Notes: generated by a model not told the origin, from the letters alone. Positions 1 to 9,005 are shown, counted from the stretch's first letter. The stretch: 64,000 nt of DNA from Mycobacterium ostraviense (GCF_002705925.1 NZ_NKRE01000001.1:2952902-3016901); one strand, 5' to 3'. Numbers and translations: made by a program.

Positions 1-709
1 CTCGACGATCCCACCCGACCACGTCATCGGGACCGACCCGGCTGCCAACACCTCGGTCGGTGCGGGGGCCGACATCACCATCAACGTCTCCACCGGACCC
101 GAGCAGCGTGAGCTGCCCGATGTCTCGTCGCTAACCTATGCCGAAGCGGTCAAGAAGCTGACCGCCGCCGGATTCAGTAAATTCAAGCAGGCCGCCTCGC
201 CCTCCTCCCCGGAGATGGCGGGCAAGGTCATCGGGACCAACCCACCGGCCAACCAGACCTCGGCGATCACCAATGTGATCACGATCATCGTCGGCTCCGG
301 GCCCGAGGCCAAACAGATCCCCGACGTCGCGGGTCAGACCGTTGACCTGGCGCAGAAGAACCTCACCGTCTACGGTTTCACCAAGTTCAGCCAAGCGCAG
401 GTGGACAGTCCGAAGCCGGCGGGTGACGTGGTCGGCACCAACCCACCGGCGGGCACCACCGTTCCGGTCGATTCGGTGATCGAACTACAGGTGTCCAAGG
501 GCAACCAGTTCGTCATGCCCGACCTGTCCGGCATGTTCTGGACCGACGCCGAACCGCGGCTGCGCGCGTTGGGCTGGACCGGGGTGCTGGACAAGGGGCC
601 CGACGTCGACGCGGGCGGGTCCCAGCACAACCGGGTGGTCTACCAGAACCCGCCAGCGGGTTCCGGTGTCAACCGGGACGGCATCATCACGCTGAAGTTC
701 GGTCAGTAG
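1..709 (+). CDS. pknB: Ser/Thr protein kinase PknB, C-terminal PASTA region (5' end outside the window)
   Basis: The open frame runs in from the left edge (first whole codon at base 2) and stops at 707-709. The roughly 235 residues visible are the extracytoplasmic part only: the second half of one PASTA repeat, then three full repeats, each with the 'PD..G', 'A...L...G' and 'NPPAG/NPPAN' pattern. M. tuberculosis PknB has four PASTA repeats, so this matches its tail; the kinase domain and membrane helix lie off the window. PASTA domains sense muropeptides/lipid II and control a kinase that phosphorylates cell-wall regulators, including CwlM and the MurJ-associated pseudokinase, both encoded further along this window. 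The gene overlaps the 3' end of convergent trpG by 23 bases. Identity rests on the PASTA array plus synteny (pknB-trpG-DUF881-crgA). Confidence 0.95.
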   Translation, partial: STIPPDHVIGTDPAANTSVGAGADITINVSTGPEQRELPDVSSLTYAEAVKKLTAAGFSKFKQAASPSSPEMAGKVIGTNPPANQTSAITNVITIIVGSGPEAKQIPDVAGQTVDLAQKNLTVYGFTKFSQAQVDSPKPAGDVVGTNPPAGTTVPVDSVIELQVSKGNQFVMPDLSGMFWTDAEPRLRALGWTGVLDKGPDVDAGGSQHNRVVYQNPPAGSGVNRDGIITLKFGQ

Positions 710-1385
710 TCCCGGCTGTGCCGGCCGCCGGGGTCGGCAGGTGCGGCCGGACGGCGGTGAGCACTTCGTTTTCCAGCCGGCGCACCAACGTGTCGTCTCG
801 GGCCCAGCCGCAGTAGGTCAGCCAGTTGGCCAGCATCCGGTGTCCGCCCTCGGTCAGGATCGACTCCGGATGGAACTGGACACCGTGAATCGGCACCTCG
901 CGGTGACGCACGCCCATGATCACCCCGCTGCGGGTATGGGCGGTGACCTCCAGCTCGGCCGGCAACGACTCCGGCAGGATGGTCAGCGAGTGATACCGGG
1001 TTGCCGTGAATGGATCCGGAAGTCCTTGCAGTACACCGACATTCGTGTGGTAGACGCTGCTGGTCTTGCCATGCAACAACTCCGGCGCGCGGTCGACGGT
1101 GGCCCCGAACGCCACGCCGATGGCCTGGTGTCCCAGGCACACGCCCAGCAGCGGGGTCCGCGCCGCGGCGCACGCCGCGACCATGCTCACCGACGCGCCC
1201 GCGCGTTCCGGCGTGCCGGGGCCGGGGCTCAGCAGCACACCGTCGAATTGCTCGGCGACGGCGTTCTCGTCGGCGAGCCGGGCGTCGTCGTTGCGCCACA
1301 CTTGGGCCTCGACGCCCAATTGGCCCAGGTACTGGACCAGGTTGAACACGAAGCTGTCGTAGTTGTCGACGACCAGAATCCGCAT
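687..1385 (-). CDS. trpG: Glutamine amidotransferase, anthranilate/aminodeoxychorismate synthase component II
   Basis: A 232-residue class I glutamine amidotransferase that supplies ammonia to chorismate-using synthases (anthranilate for tryptophan, or 4-amino-4-deoxychorismate for folate). It starts with the family signature MRILVVDNYDSFVFNL. The catalytic triad is visible: the nucleophile Cys in 'GVCLGHQAIG', and His and Glu in 'GVQFHPESI'; the oxyanion-loop 'SPGPGTPE' is also present. M. tuberculosis has a gene of the same size in this position (Rv0013, trpG/pabA). It is convergent with pknB and overlaps its last 23 bases; the DUF881 gene lies upstream on the same strand with a 22-base gap, so the two may be co-transcribed. 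The chorismate partner is not in the window, so TrpG versus PabA cannot be decided here. Confidence 0.95.
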   Translation of the reverse strand: MRILVVDNYDSFVFNLVQYLGQLGVEAQVWRNDDARLADENAVAEQFDGVLLSPGPGTPERAGASVSMVAACAAARTPLLGVCLGHQAIGVAFGATVDRAPELLHGKTSSVYHTNVGVLQGLPDPFTATRYHSLTILPESLPAELEVTAHTRSGVIMGVRHREVPIHGVQFHPESILTEGGHRMLANWLTYCGWARDDTLVRRLENEVLTAVRPHLPTPAAGTAGTTDRTSA

Positions 1386-1407
1386 CGTGACAGGTTACCG
1401 TCCGGCC

Positions 1408-2151
1408 TCAATAACCGACTGGCCCCAGCGGCTGCGCGAAATGCATCCGCACGGGTTCGGAATGTCCGACGACCCGCGCGTCGGACTTGACTTCTTCGTG
1501 GTAGCCCAATCCGAACCGGACCACGTACTGCTTGTAGAGCGTCACCAGCGGAGCTGCGGCCAAGGCTACTTGCATCGCGGCGGGATTGCCGATCGCGGTG
1601 ATCGTGTAAGGCGGGCTGTAAGTGCGTCCATTGAGCAACAACGTGTTGCCGACGCAACGCACCACCGAGCTCGCGATGATGCGCTGGTCCTGCATCTGGA
1701 TCGCCTCGGCGCCCGCGCTCCACACCGCATTCAAGACGGCATCGATGTCCTGCTGGTGCACCACCAGGTCGTCGGGGGAGGCGTCGCGGGGAAAGCGGCC
1801 ATGGGCGTCGCGCTGCGCGTCGTTGAGCGTCACTACCACGCCAGGGCCGTGGACCGGGTTCATACCGGCCGCACCGGCCAGTTCGGCGGCCCGCCTGAGC
1901 ATCGCCGCCAATGCGGTATCCGACGACGGAGTGTGCGCCGTCTCGATCTGTTTGGTCAGCGCGTCCCGCTGGGCATCCAGCCGGTTCACCGACGACTGGG
2001 CGTGGCGGACGAGGTCGACGAGCCGCGGCGCGTCGCTGCGGCGAATCTCCGCACCGCCGGAAACCCCATGCGTCGCGGCCAGCAACAAGCCGGCGAGCAG
2101 GCACACCAGCGGAACACCGAAACGCCACGGCGAGCGGCGCTCATCGGTCAT
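1408..2151 (-). CDS. DUF881-family membrane protein (Rv0012-like)
   Basis: A 247-residue protein with a short basic N-terminus, one hydrophobic segment near residues 10-30 (VPLVCLLAGLLLAATHG) and a largely extracytoplasmic remainder with a heptad-like stretch, as expected of DUF881 proteins encoded near cell-division genes. The ATG at 2151 is preceded by GGAG with good spacing; a TTG at 2202 would add 17 residues and cannot be excluded. DUF881 proteins have no assigned reaction; the context (crgA divergent, trpG downstream) suggests a role at the cell envelope or divisome, but that is inference. Conserved internal segments such as 'NPVHGPGVVVTL' and 'AGAEAIQMQDQRI' match the mycobacterial family as I know it. 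Confidence 0.88.
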   Translation of the reverse strand: MTDERRSPWRFGVPLVCLLAGLLLAATHGVSGGAEIRRSDAPRLVDLVRHAQSSVNRLDAQRDALTKQIETAHTPSSDTALAAMLRRAAELAGAAGMNPVHGPGVVVTLNDAQRDAHGRFPRDASPDDLVVHQQDIDAVLNAVWSAGAEAIQMQDQRIIASSVVRCVGNTLLLNGRTYSPPYTITAIGNPAAMQVALAAAPLVTLYKQYVVRFGLGYHEEVKSDARVVGHSEPVRMHFAQPLGPVGY

Positions 2152-2278
2152 CACATCTCCGTTTCCTGGTCGCGTGGCCAGTTGGGTTAGTCTCGTAGCC
2201 AAGCTTTGGCTGCAGTTGCAGTCGCAATCGTTGCACTTTGTCCGCTCACCGTGTTGTTGAGGTATCCCGAGGTATTAC

Positions 2279-2560
2279 ATGCCCAAGTCGAAGGTCCGCA
2301 AGAAGAACGACTTCACCGTCAAGCCGGTGAGCCGCACACCCGTGAAAGTGAAGGTCGGACCGTCCAGTGTGTGGTTCGTCTCGTTGTTCATCGGGTTGAT
2401 GCTGATCGGCCTCGTCTGGTTGATGGTGTTTCAGTTGGCCGCCCTCGGTAGTCAGGCCCCCAAGGCGCTGCAGTGGATGGCGGATCTGGGCCCGTGGAAC
2501 TACGCCATCGCGTTCGCTTTCATGATCACCGGTTTATTGCTCACCATGCGGTGGCACTGA
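2279..2560 (+). CDS. crgA: Cell division protein CrgA
   Basis: A 93-residue small membrane protein: a basic N-terminus ([12 protein letters not shown]) and two transmembrane helices (about residues 29-53 and 74-90). This size and layout are those of CrgA, the actinobacterial divisome protein that recruits FtsI (PBP3) and works with FtsZ, FtsQ and CwsA at the septum. It lies divergent from the DUF881 gene, with 127 bases between the starts. The downstream space to the next gene (2561-2715) shows no coding signal. cwsA, whose product is known to interact with CrgA, is about 1.3 kb away on the same strand. Confidence 0.95.
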   Translation: MPKSKVRKKNDFTVKPVSRTPVKVKVGPSSVWFVSLFIGLMLIGLVWLMVFQLAALGSQAPKALQWMADLGPWNYAIAFAFMITGLLLTMRWH

Positions 2561-2715
2561 GATACAGCGCGCCCAAAATGAATTCATTCCGGGCCGGGTT
2601 CTTTACTGATCCAGCAACCTTGTGGTTCGTCAATCACATGGATGTGATTTATCCCCACTGTTGATAGCGTCTGTGGATAACCGAATCTGCGGTGGTCGGA
2701 GGGTCTAGATAGCGC

Positions 2716-3141
2716 ATGCAGCAAACACAATGGTCGCCTCCGGCGGCAGGAATCGCTGGCTGCGGCGTTGCGGGCGTATTGATGGCTATCGGGTCTGTGA
2801 CCTTTGTCACAGAACCGCCGGGGCGCGCGCTGGCCATGGTTGCCGCACTGGGTTTGATCTTGTTTGCCGGCGTTTCCTGGCGGGCGCGGCCGAAGCTGGC
2901 AATCACCGGTGACGGGCTGGCGATCCGGGGGTGGTTGCGGACGCAGTTATTGCGGCGGCCAGACATCAAGATCATCCGGATCTCTCAGTTCCGGCGTTAT
3001 GCGCGCAACGTTCGACTCCTCGAGATCGAGACGGTCAACGACCGACTGTTCATTTTGTCCCGTTGGGACCTTGGGACCGATCCGCTGAACGTGCTCGATG
3101 CGCTGACCGCCGCCGGCTACACCGGCCCAAGGCGCGGGTAG
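2716..3141 (+). CDS. PH-domain membrane protein (Rv0010c-like)
   Basis: A 141-residue protein with two hydrophobic helices at the N-terminus (about residues 10-30 and 37-52), followed by a short bacterial PH-like domain with 'KLAITGDGLAIRGWLRTQLLRRPDIKII' style beta strands (quoted as a region, about residues 60-135). The layout matches the mycobacterial Rv0010c family (PH domain, PF10756-like). No enzymatic residues are apparent. It is convergent with ppiA, with only nine bases between the stop codons. Function is unknown; the neighbours crgA and cwsA suggest an envelope role, which is inference only. Confidence 0.85.
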   Translation: MQQTQWSPPAAGIAGCGVAGVLMAIGSVTFVTEPPGRALAMVAALGLILFAGVSWRARPKLAITGDGLAIRGWLRTQLLRRPDIKIIRISQFRRYARNVRLLEIETVNDRLFILSRWDLGTDPLNVLDALTAAGYTGPRRG

Positions 3142-3150
3142 AGCAATGGT

Positions 3151-3699
3151 TCAGGAGATGGTGATCGACTCGATCACCACCGGGACGGTGGGCCGATCGT
3201 TGCCGTCGGTGGGAGTGGTCGCGATGGCGTCTACGACGCGCTGCGACTCCGGATCGGTCACCTCACCGAAGATCGTGTGACGCCGGTTCAGGTGCGGAGT
3301 CTTGCCGACGGTGATGAAGAACTGTGAGCCGTTGGTGCCAGGCCCGGCGTTGGCCATCGCCAGCAGGTAGGGCTTGTCGAATTGCAGTTCAGGGTGGAAC
3401 TCGTCGGCGAACTTGTAGCCCGGCCCGCCGCGGCCGGTGCCGGTCGGGTCACCGCCTTGGATCATGAAGCCGTTGATCACCCGGTGAAAGACCGCTCCGT
3501 CGTAGAACGGGCCGGCGGTGCCACCCGATGCATTCTGGGTCGAGTAATCCTTGGTGCCCTGCGCCAGGCCGACGAAGTTGGCGACGGTCTTGGGTGCGTG
3601 GTTTCCGAACAGGGCGACCTTGATGTCTCCGCGGTTGGTGTGCAGCGTGGCGGTGGCAGTCTGAAACGGGCTGTTAGTCACGGGATCACAGTGTGCCAT
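3151..3699 (-). CDS. ppiA: Peptidyl-prolyl cis-trans isomerase A (cyclophilin)
   Basis: A 182-residue cyclophilin that catalyses cis-trans isomerisation of X-Pro bonds. Signature stretches are '[19 protein letters not shown]' with catalytic Arg (FHR), the '[10 protein letters not shown]' active-site strand and 'HTIFGEV'. The start at 3699 ([13 protein letters not shown]) gives the same length as the M. tuberculosis protein; an upstream in-frame Met at 3720 would add seven residues with no support. No signal peptide is seen in this reading, so it is probably cytoplasmic, although the mycobacterial protein has also been reported outside the cell. It is single-gene and convergent with the PH-domain gene. 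Confidence 0.95.
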   Translation of the reverse strand: MAHCDPVTNSPFQTATATLHTNRGDIKVALFGNHAPKTVANFVGLAQGTKDYSTQNASGGTAGPFYDGAVFHRVINGFMIQGGDPTGTGRGGPGYKFADEFHPELQFDKPYLLAMANAGPGTNGSQFFITVGKTPHLNRRHTIFGEVTDPESQRVVDAIATTPTDGNDRPTVPVVIESITIS

Positions 3700-3854
3700 T
3701 ACCCGGTGGCGCGGCCGCACCCGGTGTCACCCGACGCGAACGGCGCGGTATTGAGGCAATGGGCCCGCGGACGTCCTTGTGGTGGCAGTCTGTGGGGGTA
3801 TCGGAGTGGCACTGGGCTAGGGAATCGACCAGCCAGACACCAGAAAGGCGGCAG

Positions 3855-4286
3855 ATGAGCGAGAAGGTGGAAACCCGGTTGACCCCGAGGGAACGACTGA
3901 CCCGCGGCCTGACCTATTCGGCGGTGGGCCCCGTGGACGTGACCCGGGGCGTCGTCGGACTCGGAGTACAGTCCGCGCAGTCGAGCGCCTCAGAGCTTCG
4001 TCGCCGGTATCGGGAAGGCCGGCTGGCCCGCGAGATCGCCGCCGCTCAAGAAACACTTGCCCAGGAGCTGGCCGCTGCCCAGGAAGTGGTGGCCAACCTG
4101 CCCCAGGTGCTTCAGGAAGCACGCCGGTCCCAGCGCCGCGGCAAGAAACGGGTATGGGTGATCGCCGGGGCCGCCACCGTCGTCGTAGTGGCCGGTGGTG
4201 CGGTGGCATTTACCATCGTGCGGCGCTCGTCGCGCCCGGAGCCCTCGCCGCGCCCGCCGAGTGTGGACGTCCAGCCGCGCCCGTAG
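3855..4286 (+). CDS. cwsA: Cell wall synthesis protein CwsA
   Basis: A 143-residue protein. The start at 3855 is chosen because AAAGGCGG precedes it and it gives the family length; the longer reading from 3693 is unsupported. The N-terminal part contains 'RLTRGLTYSAVGPVDVTRGVVGLGVQS', then an Ala/Glu-rich helix with repeats of 'AAAQE' (about residues 55-85), one transmembrane helix (about residues 100-122) and a Pro/Arg-rich tail. This is the layout of mycobacterial CwsA (Rv0008c), which interacts with CrgA and Wag31 and helps polar growth and septal peptidoglycan synthesis. It is followed 28 bases later by the amidohydrolase, an arrangement absent from M. tuberculosis. Confidence 0.88.
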   Translation: MSEKVETRLTPRERLTRGLTYSAVGPVDVTRGVVGLGVQSAQSSASELRRRYREGRLAREIAAAQETLAQELAAAQEVVANLPQVLQEARRSQRRGKKRVWVIAGAATVVVVAGGAVAFTIVRRSSRPEPSPRPPSVDVQPRP

Positions 4287-4314
4287 GGCACGGCACCTCA
4301 GGGCGAGGCTTGCG

Positions 4315-5298
4315 ATGCCGTTGATTGCGCTGGAAGAGCATTACGCGTGGGATCCGGTCAGCGCCGACAATCTCGTCGGCAGCTGGCTTCGGGCGCACAA
4401 TCGCACCGCCTACGAGCGGCTGTACGACCGGGGACCGTTGCGGCTGGAGCAGATGGACGCCGCGGGAATCGACTTCCAGATCCTCTCGCTGTTCGACCCC
4501 GGCGTCCAGGCCGACGCTGATGCCCACCGTGCCGTCGACGGTGCGCGTCGGGCCAATGACGACTTGGCCGAGACGATCGCCGCGATGCCGGACCGATTCG
4601 GGGCGTTTGCCACCCTGGCGCCCCAGGATCCGCAGGCCGCGGCGGCCGAATTGACCCGCGCCGTCACCGAATTGGGTTTCGTCGGAGGGCTGATCAACGG
4701 GCACACTCAGGGGCGCTATCTCGACGACCCGGCCTACTACGGGCTGTTCGAAGCCGCCGAAGCGCTACACGCACCGATCTATCTGCATCCGACCACTCCG
4801 CACCCCGCGGTGCTGGATGCCTGGTTCAAGCCTTACCTCGGGGCCGGCCTGCACCTGGCATCGTGGGGCTTCGGCGTGGAGACCGGCACGCATGCGCTGC
4901 GGCTGATCTACTCGGGCCTGTTCGACCGGTTTCCGCGGCTGCAGATGATCTTGGGCCACCTGGGCGAGATGCTGCCGTTCGCCGCCCACCGGATCGACCG
5001 CTACTACGGTCTTGCCGGCGATCCGGATGCCGGGCACAAGCTGGGCCGGTTGCCGTCGGAATACCTGCGCTCGAACTTCTATGTGACCACCAGCGGCAAC
5101 TTCTCGGCGCCGGCGTTTGCTTGCACGCTGGAAGTCATGTCGGCCGATCGGGTGATGTTCTCGGTCGATTATCCGATGGACGACAACATGGCCGGCGCGA
5201 AGTTCCTGGCCGACTTCCCGTTCGACGACGAGCTGCGGCAAAAAGTCGCGGCCGGCAACGCACAGCGGCTGTTCAAGGACAAGATCCCGGCACTGTAG
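4315..5298 (+). CDS. Amidohydrolase-family metalloenzyme, gamma-resorcylate/dihydroxybenzoate decarboxylase-like
   Basis: A 327-residue Amidohydro_2 (PF04909) protein. Residues that would bind the divalent metal in gamma-resorcylate decarboxylase and ACMSD are all in place: the 'EEH' motif at residues 7-9, His158 in 'YLHPTTPHP', His215 in 'LGHLGEMLPF' and Asp285 in 'FSVDYPMDD'. The spacing agrees closely with gamma-resorcylate decarboxylase. It therefore probably carries out a non-oxidative decarboxylation (or reverse carboxylation) of an aromatic acid, but the substrate is not predictable. The ATG at 4315 is preceded by GGGCGAGG; longer readings begin inside cwsA. In M. tuberculosis this position, between Rv0008c and the tRNA genes, has no such gene, so it is either lost there or inserted here. 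No other aromatic-catabolism gene is nearby. Confidence 0.88.
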   Translation: MPLIALEEHYAWDPVSADNLVGSWLRAHNRTAYERLYDRGPLRLEQMDAAGIDFQILSLFDPGVQADADAHRAVDGARRANDDLAETIAAMPDRFGAFATLAPQDPQAAAAELTRAVTELGFVGGLINGHTQGRYLDDPAYYGLFEAAEALHAPIYLHPTTPHPAVLDAWFKPYLGAGLHLASWGFGVETGTHALRLIYSGLFDRFPRLQMILGHLGEMLPFAAHRIDRYYGLAGDPDAGHKLGRLPSEYLRSNFYVTTSGNFSAPAFACTLEVMSADRVMFSVDYPMDDNMAGAKFLADFPFDDELRQKVAAGNAQRLFKDKIPAL

Positions 5299-5331
5299 AT
5301 GCGACGTAGCCCGGGCTGCGGTCTTAGTCTG

Positions 5332-5404
5332 TGGAGCCTAGGGGAATCGAACCCCTGACACCCGCCTTGCAAAGGCGGTGCTCTACCAACTGAGCTAAGG
5401 CCCC
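5332..5404 (-). tRNA. alaT: tRNA-Ala (anticodon TGC)
   Basis: Reading the minus strand gives a full cloverleaf of 73 bases. The acceptor stem GGGGCCT pairs with AGGCTCC, including the G3:U70 pair that is the alanine identity element, and the discriminator is A73. The anticodon loop reads TTTGCAA (anticodon TGC) and the T loop is GGTTCGATTCC. No CCA is encoded. In M. tuberculosis alaT follows ileT downstream of Rv0007, as here. Confidence 0.97.
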
Positions 5405-5567
5405 TCGTCGTTGCGAGGTGGTTGACCAGGCGCGTGATCAGCGGTGGGATCCGGCGCCGTGTGCCACACTTCGGCGTTGCGCCGCGCCCGCACCGCCGCG
5501 ACCACCGCAGCGATCGCTGCCAGTGATAACGCGAGCCGCACGCAACGCCTTGACGGGCACATGGTCG

Positions 5568-5641
5568 TGGGCCTAGGAGGACTCGAACCTCCGACCTCTT
5601 CGTTATCAGCGAAGCGCTCTAACCGCCTGAGCTATAGGCCC
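5568..5641 (-). tRNA. ileT: tRNA-Ile (anticodon GAT)
   Basis: Reading the minus strand gives a 74-base cloverleaf. The acceptor stem GGGCCTA pairs with TAGGCCC, the discriminator is A, the D arm holds GCTCAGGCGGTTAGAGC, the anticodon loop is CTGATAA (GAT) and the T arm is GGAGGTTCGAGTCCTCC. It lies 163 bases upstream of tRNA-Ala on the same strand and 59 bases downstream of the DUF3566 gene. Confidence 0.97.
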
Positions 5642-5700
5642 GGATTCCGGATACGGCCGAGCGACGAGATTACCGCAATCGCCGCTCCACCCCCAAAATG

Positions 5701-6585
5701 CTAATCCCGGTCGGCCAGCGTCACCTCGATGCCGCCGATCAGATCGGTGGTGAGGTTATAGACGAACGCCCCGATGGTGGCCATCGCGGTCATCAAAACG
5801 ATGTTGACCAAGCCGATCAGTACGGCGCCGCCGAAGATCGTGCCGCTGGAGACCAGTTCTGCGCTGCTTCCGCTGGTGTTGTTGAGCAGGTCGCCGACGT
5901 TGCTGTTGAGCTTGGCCCACACGCCCATGCCGCCGAGCACCAGGTACAGGAACGCCACCGAGATCATCCAGACGAAGAACAGCGCCACCGACAGCAGCAG
6001 CGACACCTTCAGCGTGCTCCACGGATCGATCCGCCGGATCTGCATGCTGGCCCGCACCGGGCCGCGGCCTCGCCGGGACGATACCTGTACCCGGGATTCG
6101 CGGGATTCGGTGCTCACCGGACGGCCGGCGGCGGCCGTAGGTCCCGGCGCGTCGGCCGGGCGGTCGGGCGCGGCCCTGCGCTGTGCCCGAGGGATAGGTC
6201 CCGACAGATCGGGCAACTCACTGGCGTAGGCCTCAACCGGTGGACCGTCACCGCGGGCCGGAAGTTCGTCGGGCTCGGGTGGGCTCTTCTTCACCGGCGC
6301 GGGCGGGACCGCCGGCGCCGAAGTACCGGTGATGAACCGGTTCAACCGGGCGTCGACGGCAGAACTCGGGCCGGGTGACCGCACGTCGGTCGGCGGATCG
6401 TTCGGTTGCCACTGCCCCGGCTGAGACGGCCAGGCGCCACCTCGGTGCCGCGACGCAGCGTCTGCGGGCTCTGACGCGCGGCCTGGTCCGGTCGTCGCCC
6501 GGTGTGCACCGGCACGCTCGGCCACAGCATCCCCATTCGGTAAGTCGCCCGTATTGGGGGCGCCCGGCTCGTTCGGTGAGGTCAC
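5701..6585 (-). CDS. DUF3566 membrane protein (Rv0007-like)
   Basis: A 294-residue protein with a long, low-complexity N-terminal half rich in Pro, Ala, Gly and Arg, then a conserved C-terminal DUF3566 domain with two membrane helices (near '[25 protein letters not shown]' and '[22 protein letters not shown]', quoted as regions) separated by a small extracytoplasmic loop. The GTG at 6585 is preferred over the ATG at 6600 because AGGAG lies just before it, and the resulting protein begins VTSPNEPG as the M. tuberculosis protein does (MTAPNEPG). In M. tuberculosis this gene lies immediately after gyrA; here kup, a DUF1918 gene and two unknown genes separate them. Function is unknown. Confidence 0.9.
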   Translation of the reverse strand: MTSPNEPGAPNTGDLPNGDAVAERAGAHRATTGPGRASEPADAASRHRGGAWPSQPGQWQPNDPPTDVRSPGPSSAVDARLNRFITGTSAPAVPPAPVKKSPPEPDELPARGDGPPVEAYASELPDLSGPIPRAQRRAAPDRPADAPGPTAAAGRPVSTESRESRVQVSSRRGRGPVRASMQIRRIDPWSTLKVSLLLSVALFFVWMISVAFLYLVLGGMGVWAKLNSNVGDLLNNTSGSSAELVSSGTIFGGAVLIGLVNIVLMTAMATIGAFVYNLTTDLIGGIEVTLADRD

Positions 6586-6812
6586 CCCGACTCCTAACAT
6601 GTGTACCCAGGCCGCTGAGTCTAGTTGCCCTGGTCTTCGCGGGCGGATCCGCCATCCGGATGGTCGTCGGGCGGGCTACACCACACCACCGACACCGACA
6701 CCGCCGACCTCATGTCCGGCCCGTCCAGCCAGACGGCGCCCGACCGCGCATCCGCGGATTAGGATCGATCGGCGCACCGCAACCGCCACAACCGAAAGTA
6801 CGAGGATTCGCC

Positions 6813-8756
6813 GTGAAAGCGGACTCGCACACCGCGTCCCCTCCTCACCAGTCGGCGACCGGCGGGCCCACGGCCAGTGTCGCCATGGTTGTCGGTGGGC
6901 TCGGGGTCGTCTTCGGCGACATTGGCACCAGCCCCATCTACACGATTCAGACGCTCTTCAGCCCCAGCGACCCGCACCCGGTGCCGATCGCGCAGGCCAA
7001 CGTCTTTGGCATTGTGTCGTTGATCTTCTGGTCGGTGATGATCATCGTCACGCTGACCTACATCGCACTTGTGATGCGTGCCGACAACAACGGCGAAGGC
7101 GGCATCATGGCGCTGATCACCTTGATACGGCGCGGCGGCGGCGCGCGGGGTCGTCGGACCGCGAAGACCTTGGCCGCGTTGGGAATCTTCGGCGCCGCAC
7201 TGTTTTTCGGCGACAGCATGATTACCCCGGCGATATCCGTGCTGTCGTCGGTAGAGGGTCTCAAGGTGATCGAGCCAGGTCTTAAAGATTGGGTCGTCCC
7301 CATTACAGCGGTAATCATCGCGGCGTTGTTCGCCGTGCAACGTCACGGCACCGAAGCGGTCGGGCGGCTATTCGGACCTGTCATGATTGCTTGGTTCTTC
7401 GCGATCGGCGCTTCCGGGTTATCCGGCGTTGCCGACAACCCGGAGATTTTGAAGGCGCTGTCGCCGACCTATGCGCTGGCGTTCATGGCCGGTCACTTCC
7501 ACATCGCCTTCTTTTCGCTGGCCGCGGTTGTCTTGTCGGTCACCGGAGCTGAGGCGCTCTATGCCGACATGGGTCACTTCGGTCGCCGGTCCATCTCGCT
7601 CGGATGGGTGCTAGTCGTGCTGCCGGCTTGCACGCTGAGTTATTTCGGTCAGGGGGCGCTGGTGCTTCGCGACCAGACCGCGGTGCGAGCTCCCTTCTTT
7701 CTGCTCACCCCGGAATGGGCGCGGATCCCGATGGTGTTGCTCGCCACTGCCGCAACAGTGATCGCATCGCAGGCGGTGATCACCGGTGCGTACTCGGTGG
7801 CATCCCAGGCCGCTCAGCTGGGCTATCTGCCGCGGCTGCGCATCGAACACACCTCGGCGTCGACGATCGGTCAGATCTATGTGCCGTGGATCAACGGTGT
7901 GCTCATGGTCGCCGTGCTGACACTGGTATTCGCGTTCCGCGGCTCGGCGGCGCTGGCCTATGCGTTCGGGATGGCCGTGACCGGAACGATCACGATCGTT
8001 ACTCTGCTGTTCCTCTACATCGCCCGCACCCGATGGGGCACCCCGCTATGGCTGGTGCTGATCGGCGGCGGCGCGTTGCTGCTGGTCGATCTGCTGTTGC
8101 TGGCCGCCAACCTGACCAAACTCGTGCATGGCGCCTGGCTACCGCTACTCATCGGCTTGGCCGTGTTCACCGTGATGACCACCTGGCAGCAGGGCCGGGT
8201 GATCGTCACCCGGGTGCGCGAGCGGGAGGAAGGGCCGTTGCGTGGATTCGTCGAGGAGCTACGGCAGTACGATCCGCCGCTGGTGCGCACCCCGGGAACG
8301 GCGGTATTCCTCAACCGCGGCAACGAGACTGCGCCACTGGCGATGCGGGCCAATGTCGAGCACAACCGCGTTCTGCACGAAAACGTCGTCATCATGTCGA
8401 TCGACACGATGCCGGTGCCGCGAGTGCCGGATGCACAGCGCACAACCATTGACAAGCTCGGCTACTCACAAGATGGAATCATTCACGTCAGCGCCCGCTT
8501 TGGATACATGGAAAGGCCCAACGTCCCGCACGCTCTGAGCCTGCTCGACGCCAGGGAGACGGAGGGCCTTCTCGACATCGACACGGCTTCCTACTTCTTG
8601 TCGAAGATCGAATTGACGGCCGGGCCGGAAGCCACCATGTCGTCGTGGCGCAAGCGCCTTTTCATCGCCACGTCGTACATCACCGCCGACGCCGCCGCCT
8701 ACTTCAGCCTGCCGCTGGACCGAACAGTGATCATCGGTTCACGGATCGAGATCTGA
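6813..8756 (+). CDS. kup: Kup-family potassium uptake transporter
   Basis: A 647-residue KUP/HAK/KT potassium:proton symporter. The N-terminal signature 'GVVFGDIGTSPIYT' (about residues 31-44) is diagnostic, followed by about twelve hydrophobic segments and a cytoplasmic C-terminal domain of about 150 residues that includes 'VVIMSIDTMPVPRVP'. The GTG at 6813 is chosen because GAGG lies eight bases upstream and gives the normal family length; the open frame extends upstream to 6375 but there it overlaps the divergent DUF3566 gene. M. tuberculosis has no gene here (gyrA and Rv0007 are adjacent), so this is a lineage difference. The 249 bases after it hold no convincing gene. Confidence 0.95.
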   Translation: MKADSHTASPPHQSATGGPTASVAMVVGGLGVVFGDIGTSPIYTIQTLFSPSDPHPVPIAQANVFGIVSLIFWSVMIIVTLTYIALVMRADNNGEGGIMALITLIRRGGGARGRRTAKTLAALGIFGAALFFGDSMITPAISVLSSVEGLKVIEPGLKDWVVPITAVIIAALFAVQRHGTEAVGRLFGPVMIAWFFAIGASGLSGVADNPEILKALSPTYALAFMAGHFHIAFFSLAAVVLSVTGAEALYADMGHFGRRSISLGWVLVVLPACTLSYFGQGALVLRDQTAVRAPFFLLTPEWARIPMVLLATAATVIASQAVITGAYSVASQAAQLGYLPRLRIEHTSASTIGQIYVPWINGVLMVAVLTLVFAFRGSAALAYAFGMAVTGTITIVTLLFLYIARTRWGTPLWLVLIGGGALLLVDLLLLAANLTKLVHGAWLPLLIGLAVFTVMTTWQQGRVIVTRVREREEGPLRGFVEELRQYDPPLVRTPGTAVFLNRGNETAPLAMRANVEHNRVLHENVVIMSIDTMPVPRVPDAQRTTIDKLGYSQDGIIHVSARFGYMERPNVPHALSLLDARETEGLLDIDTASYFLSKIELTAGPEATMSSWRKRLFIATSYITADAAAYFSLPLDRTVIIGSRIEI

Positions 8757-9005
8757 CGCCAGATCACTTCCGCCACAGCCGTTTCTCGCAACAGGGCGTG
8801 GTGGTTTCGCCCGCCTGATGAGCATTCACAGCGACGCCGGGGCCGCAAATCGCCGTCGGCGGTGGTGGCCGCGCTGGGGGACGCTGTTACTCCGTGGCAA
8901 TCTGGCCGGGGCTGGCCGCAGCCCCACTCCGTACTTCCGTTTGGTGACCATCGCGCGCACCATGGAGAGATCGGCGGTTCTCACATGACGGGAAGGAGGC
9001 ACGCG

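Noticed and set aside
5444..5704. 86-codon frame across the tRNA-Ile gene
   Set aside because: It is the reading of the tRNA itself ('GGLEPPTSSLS' is the usual false translation of tRNA sequence).
6375..6812. N-terminal extension of Kup
   Set aside because: It would overlap the divergent DUF3566 gene, and its product is Arg/His-rich and unlike any Kup; the GTG at 6813 has a good ribosome site.
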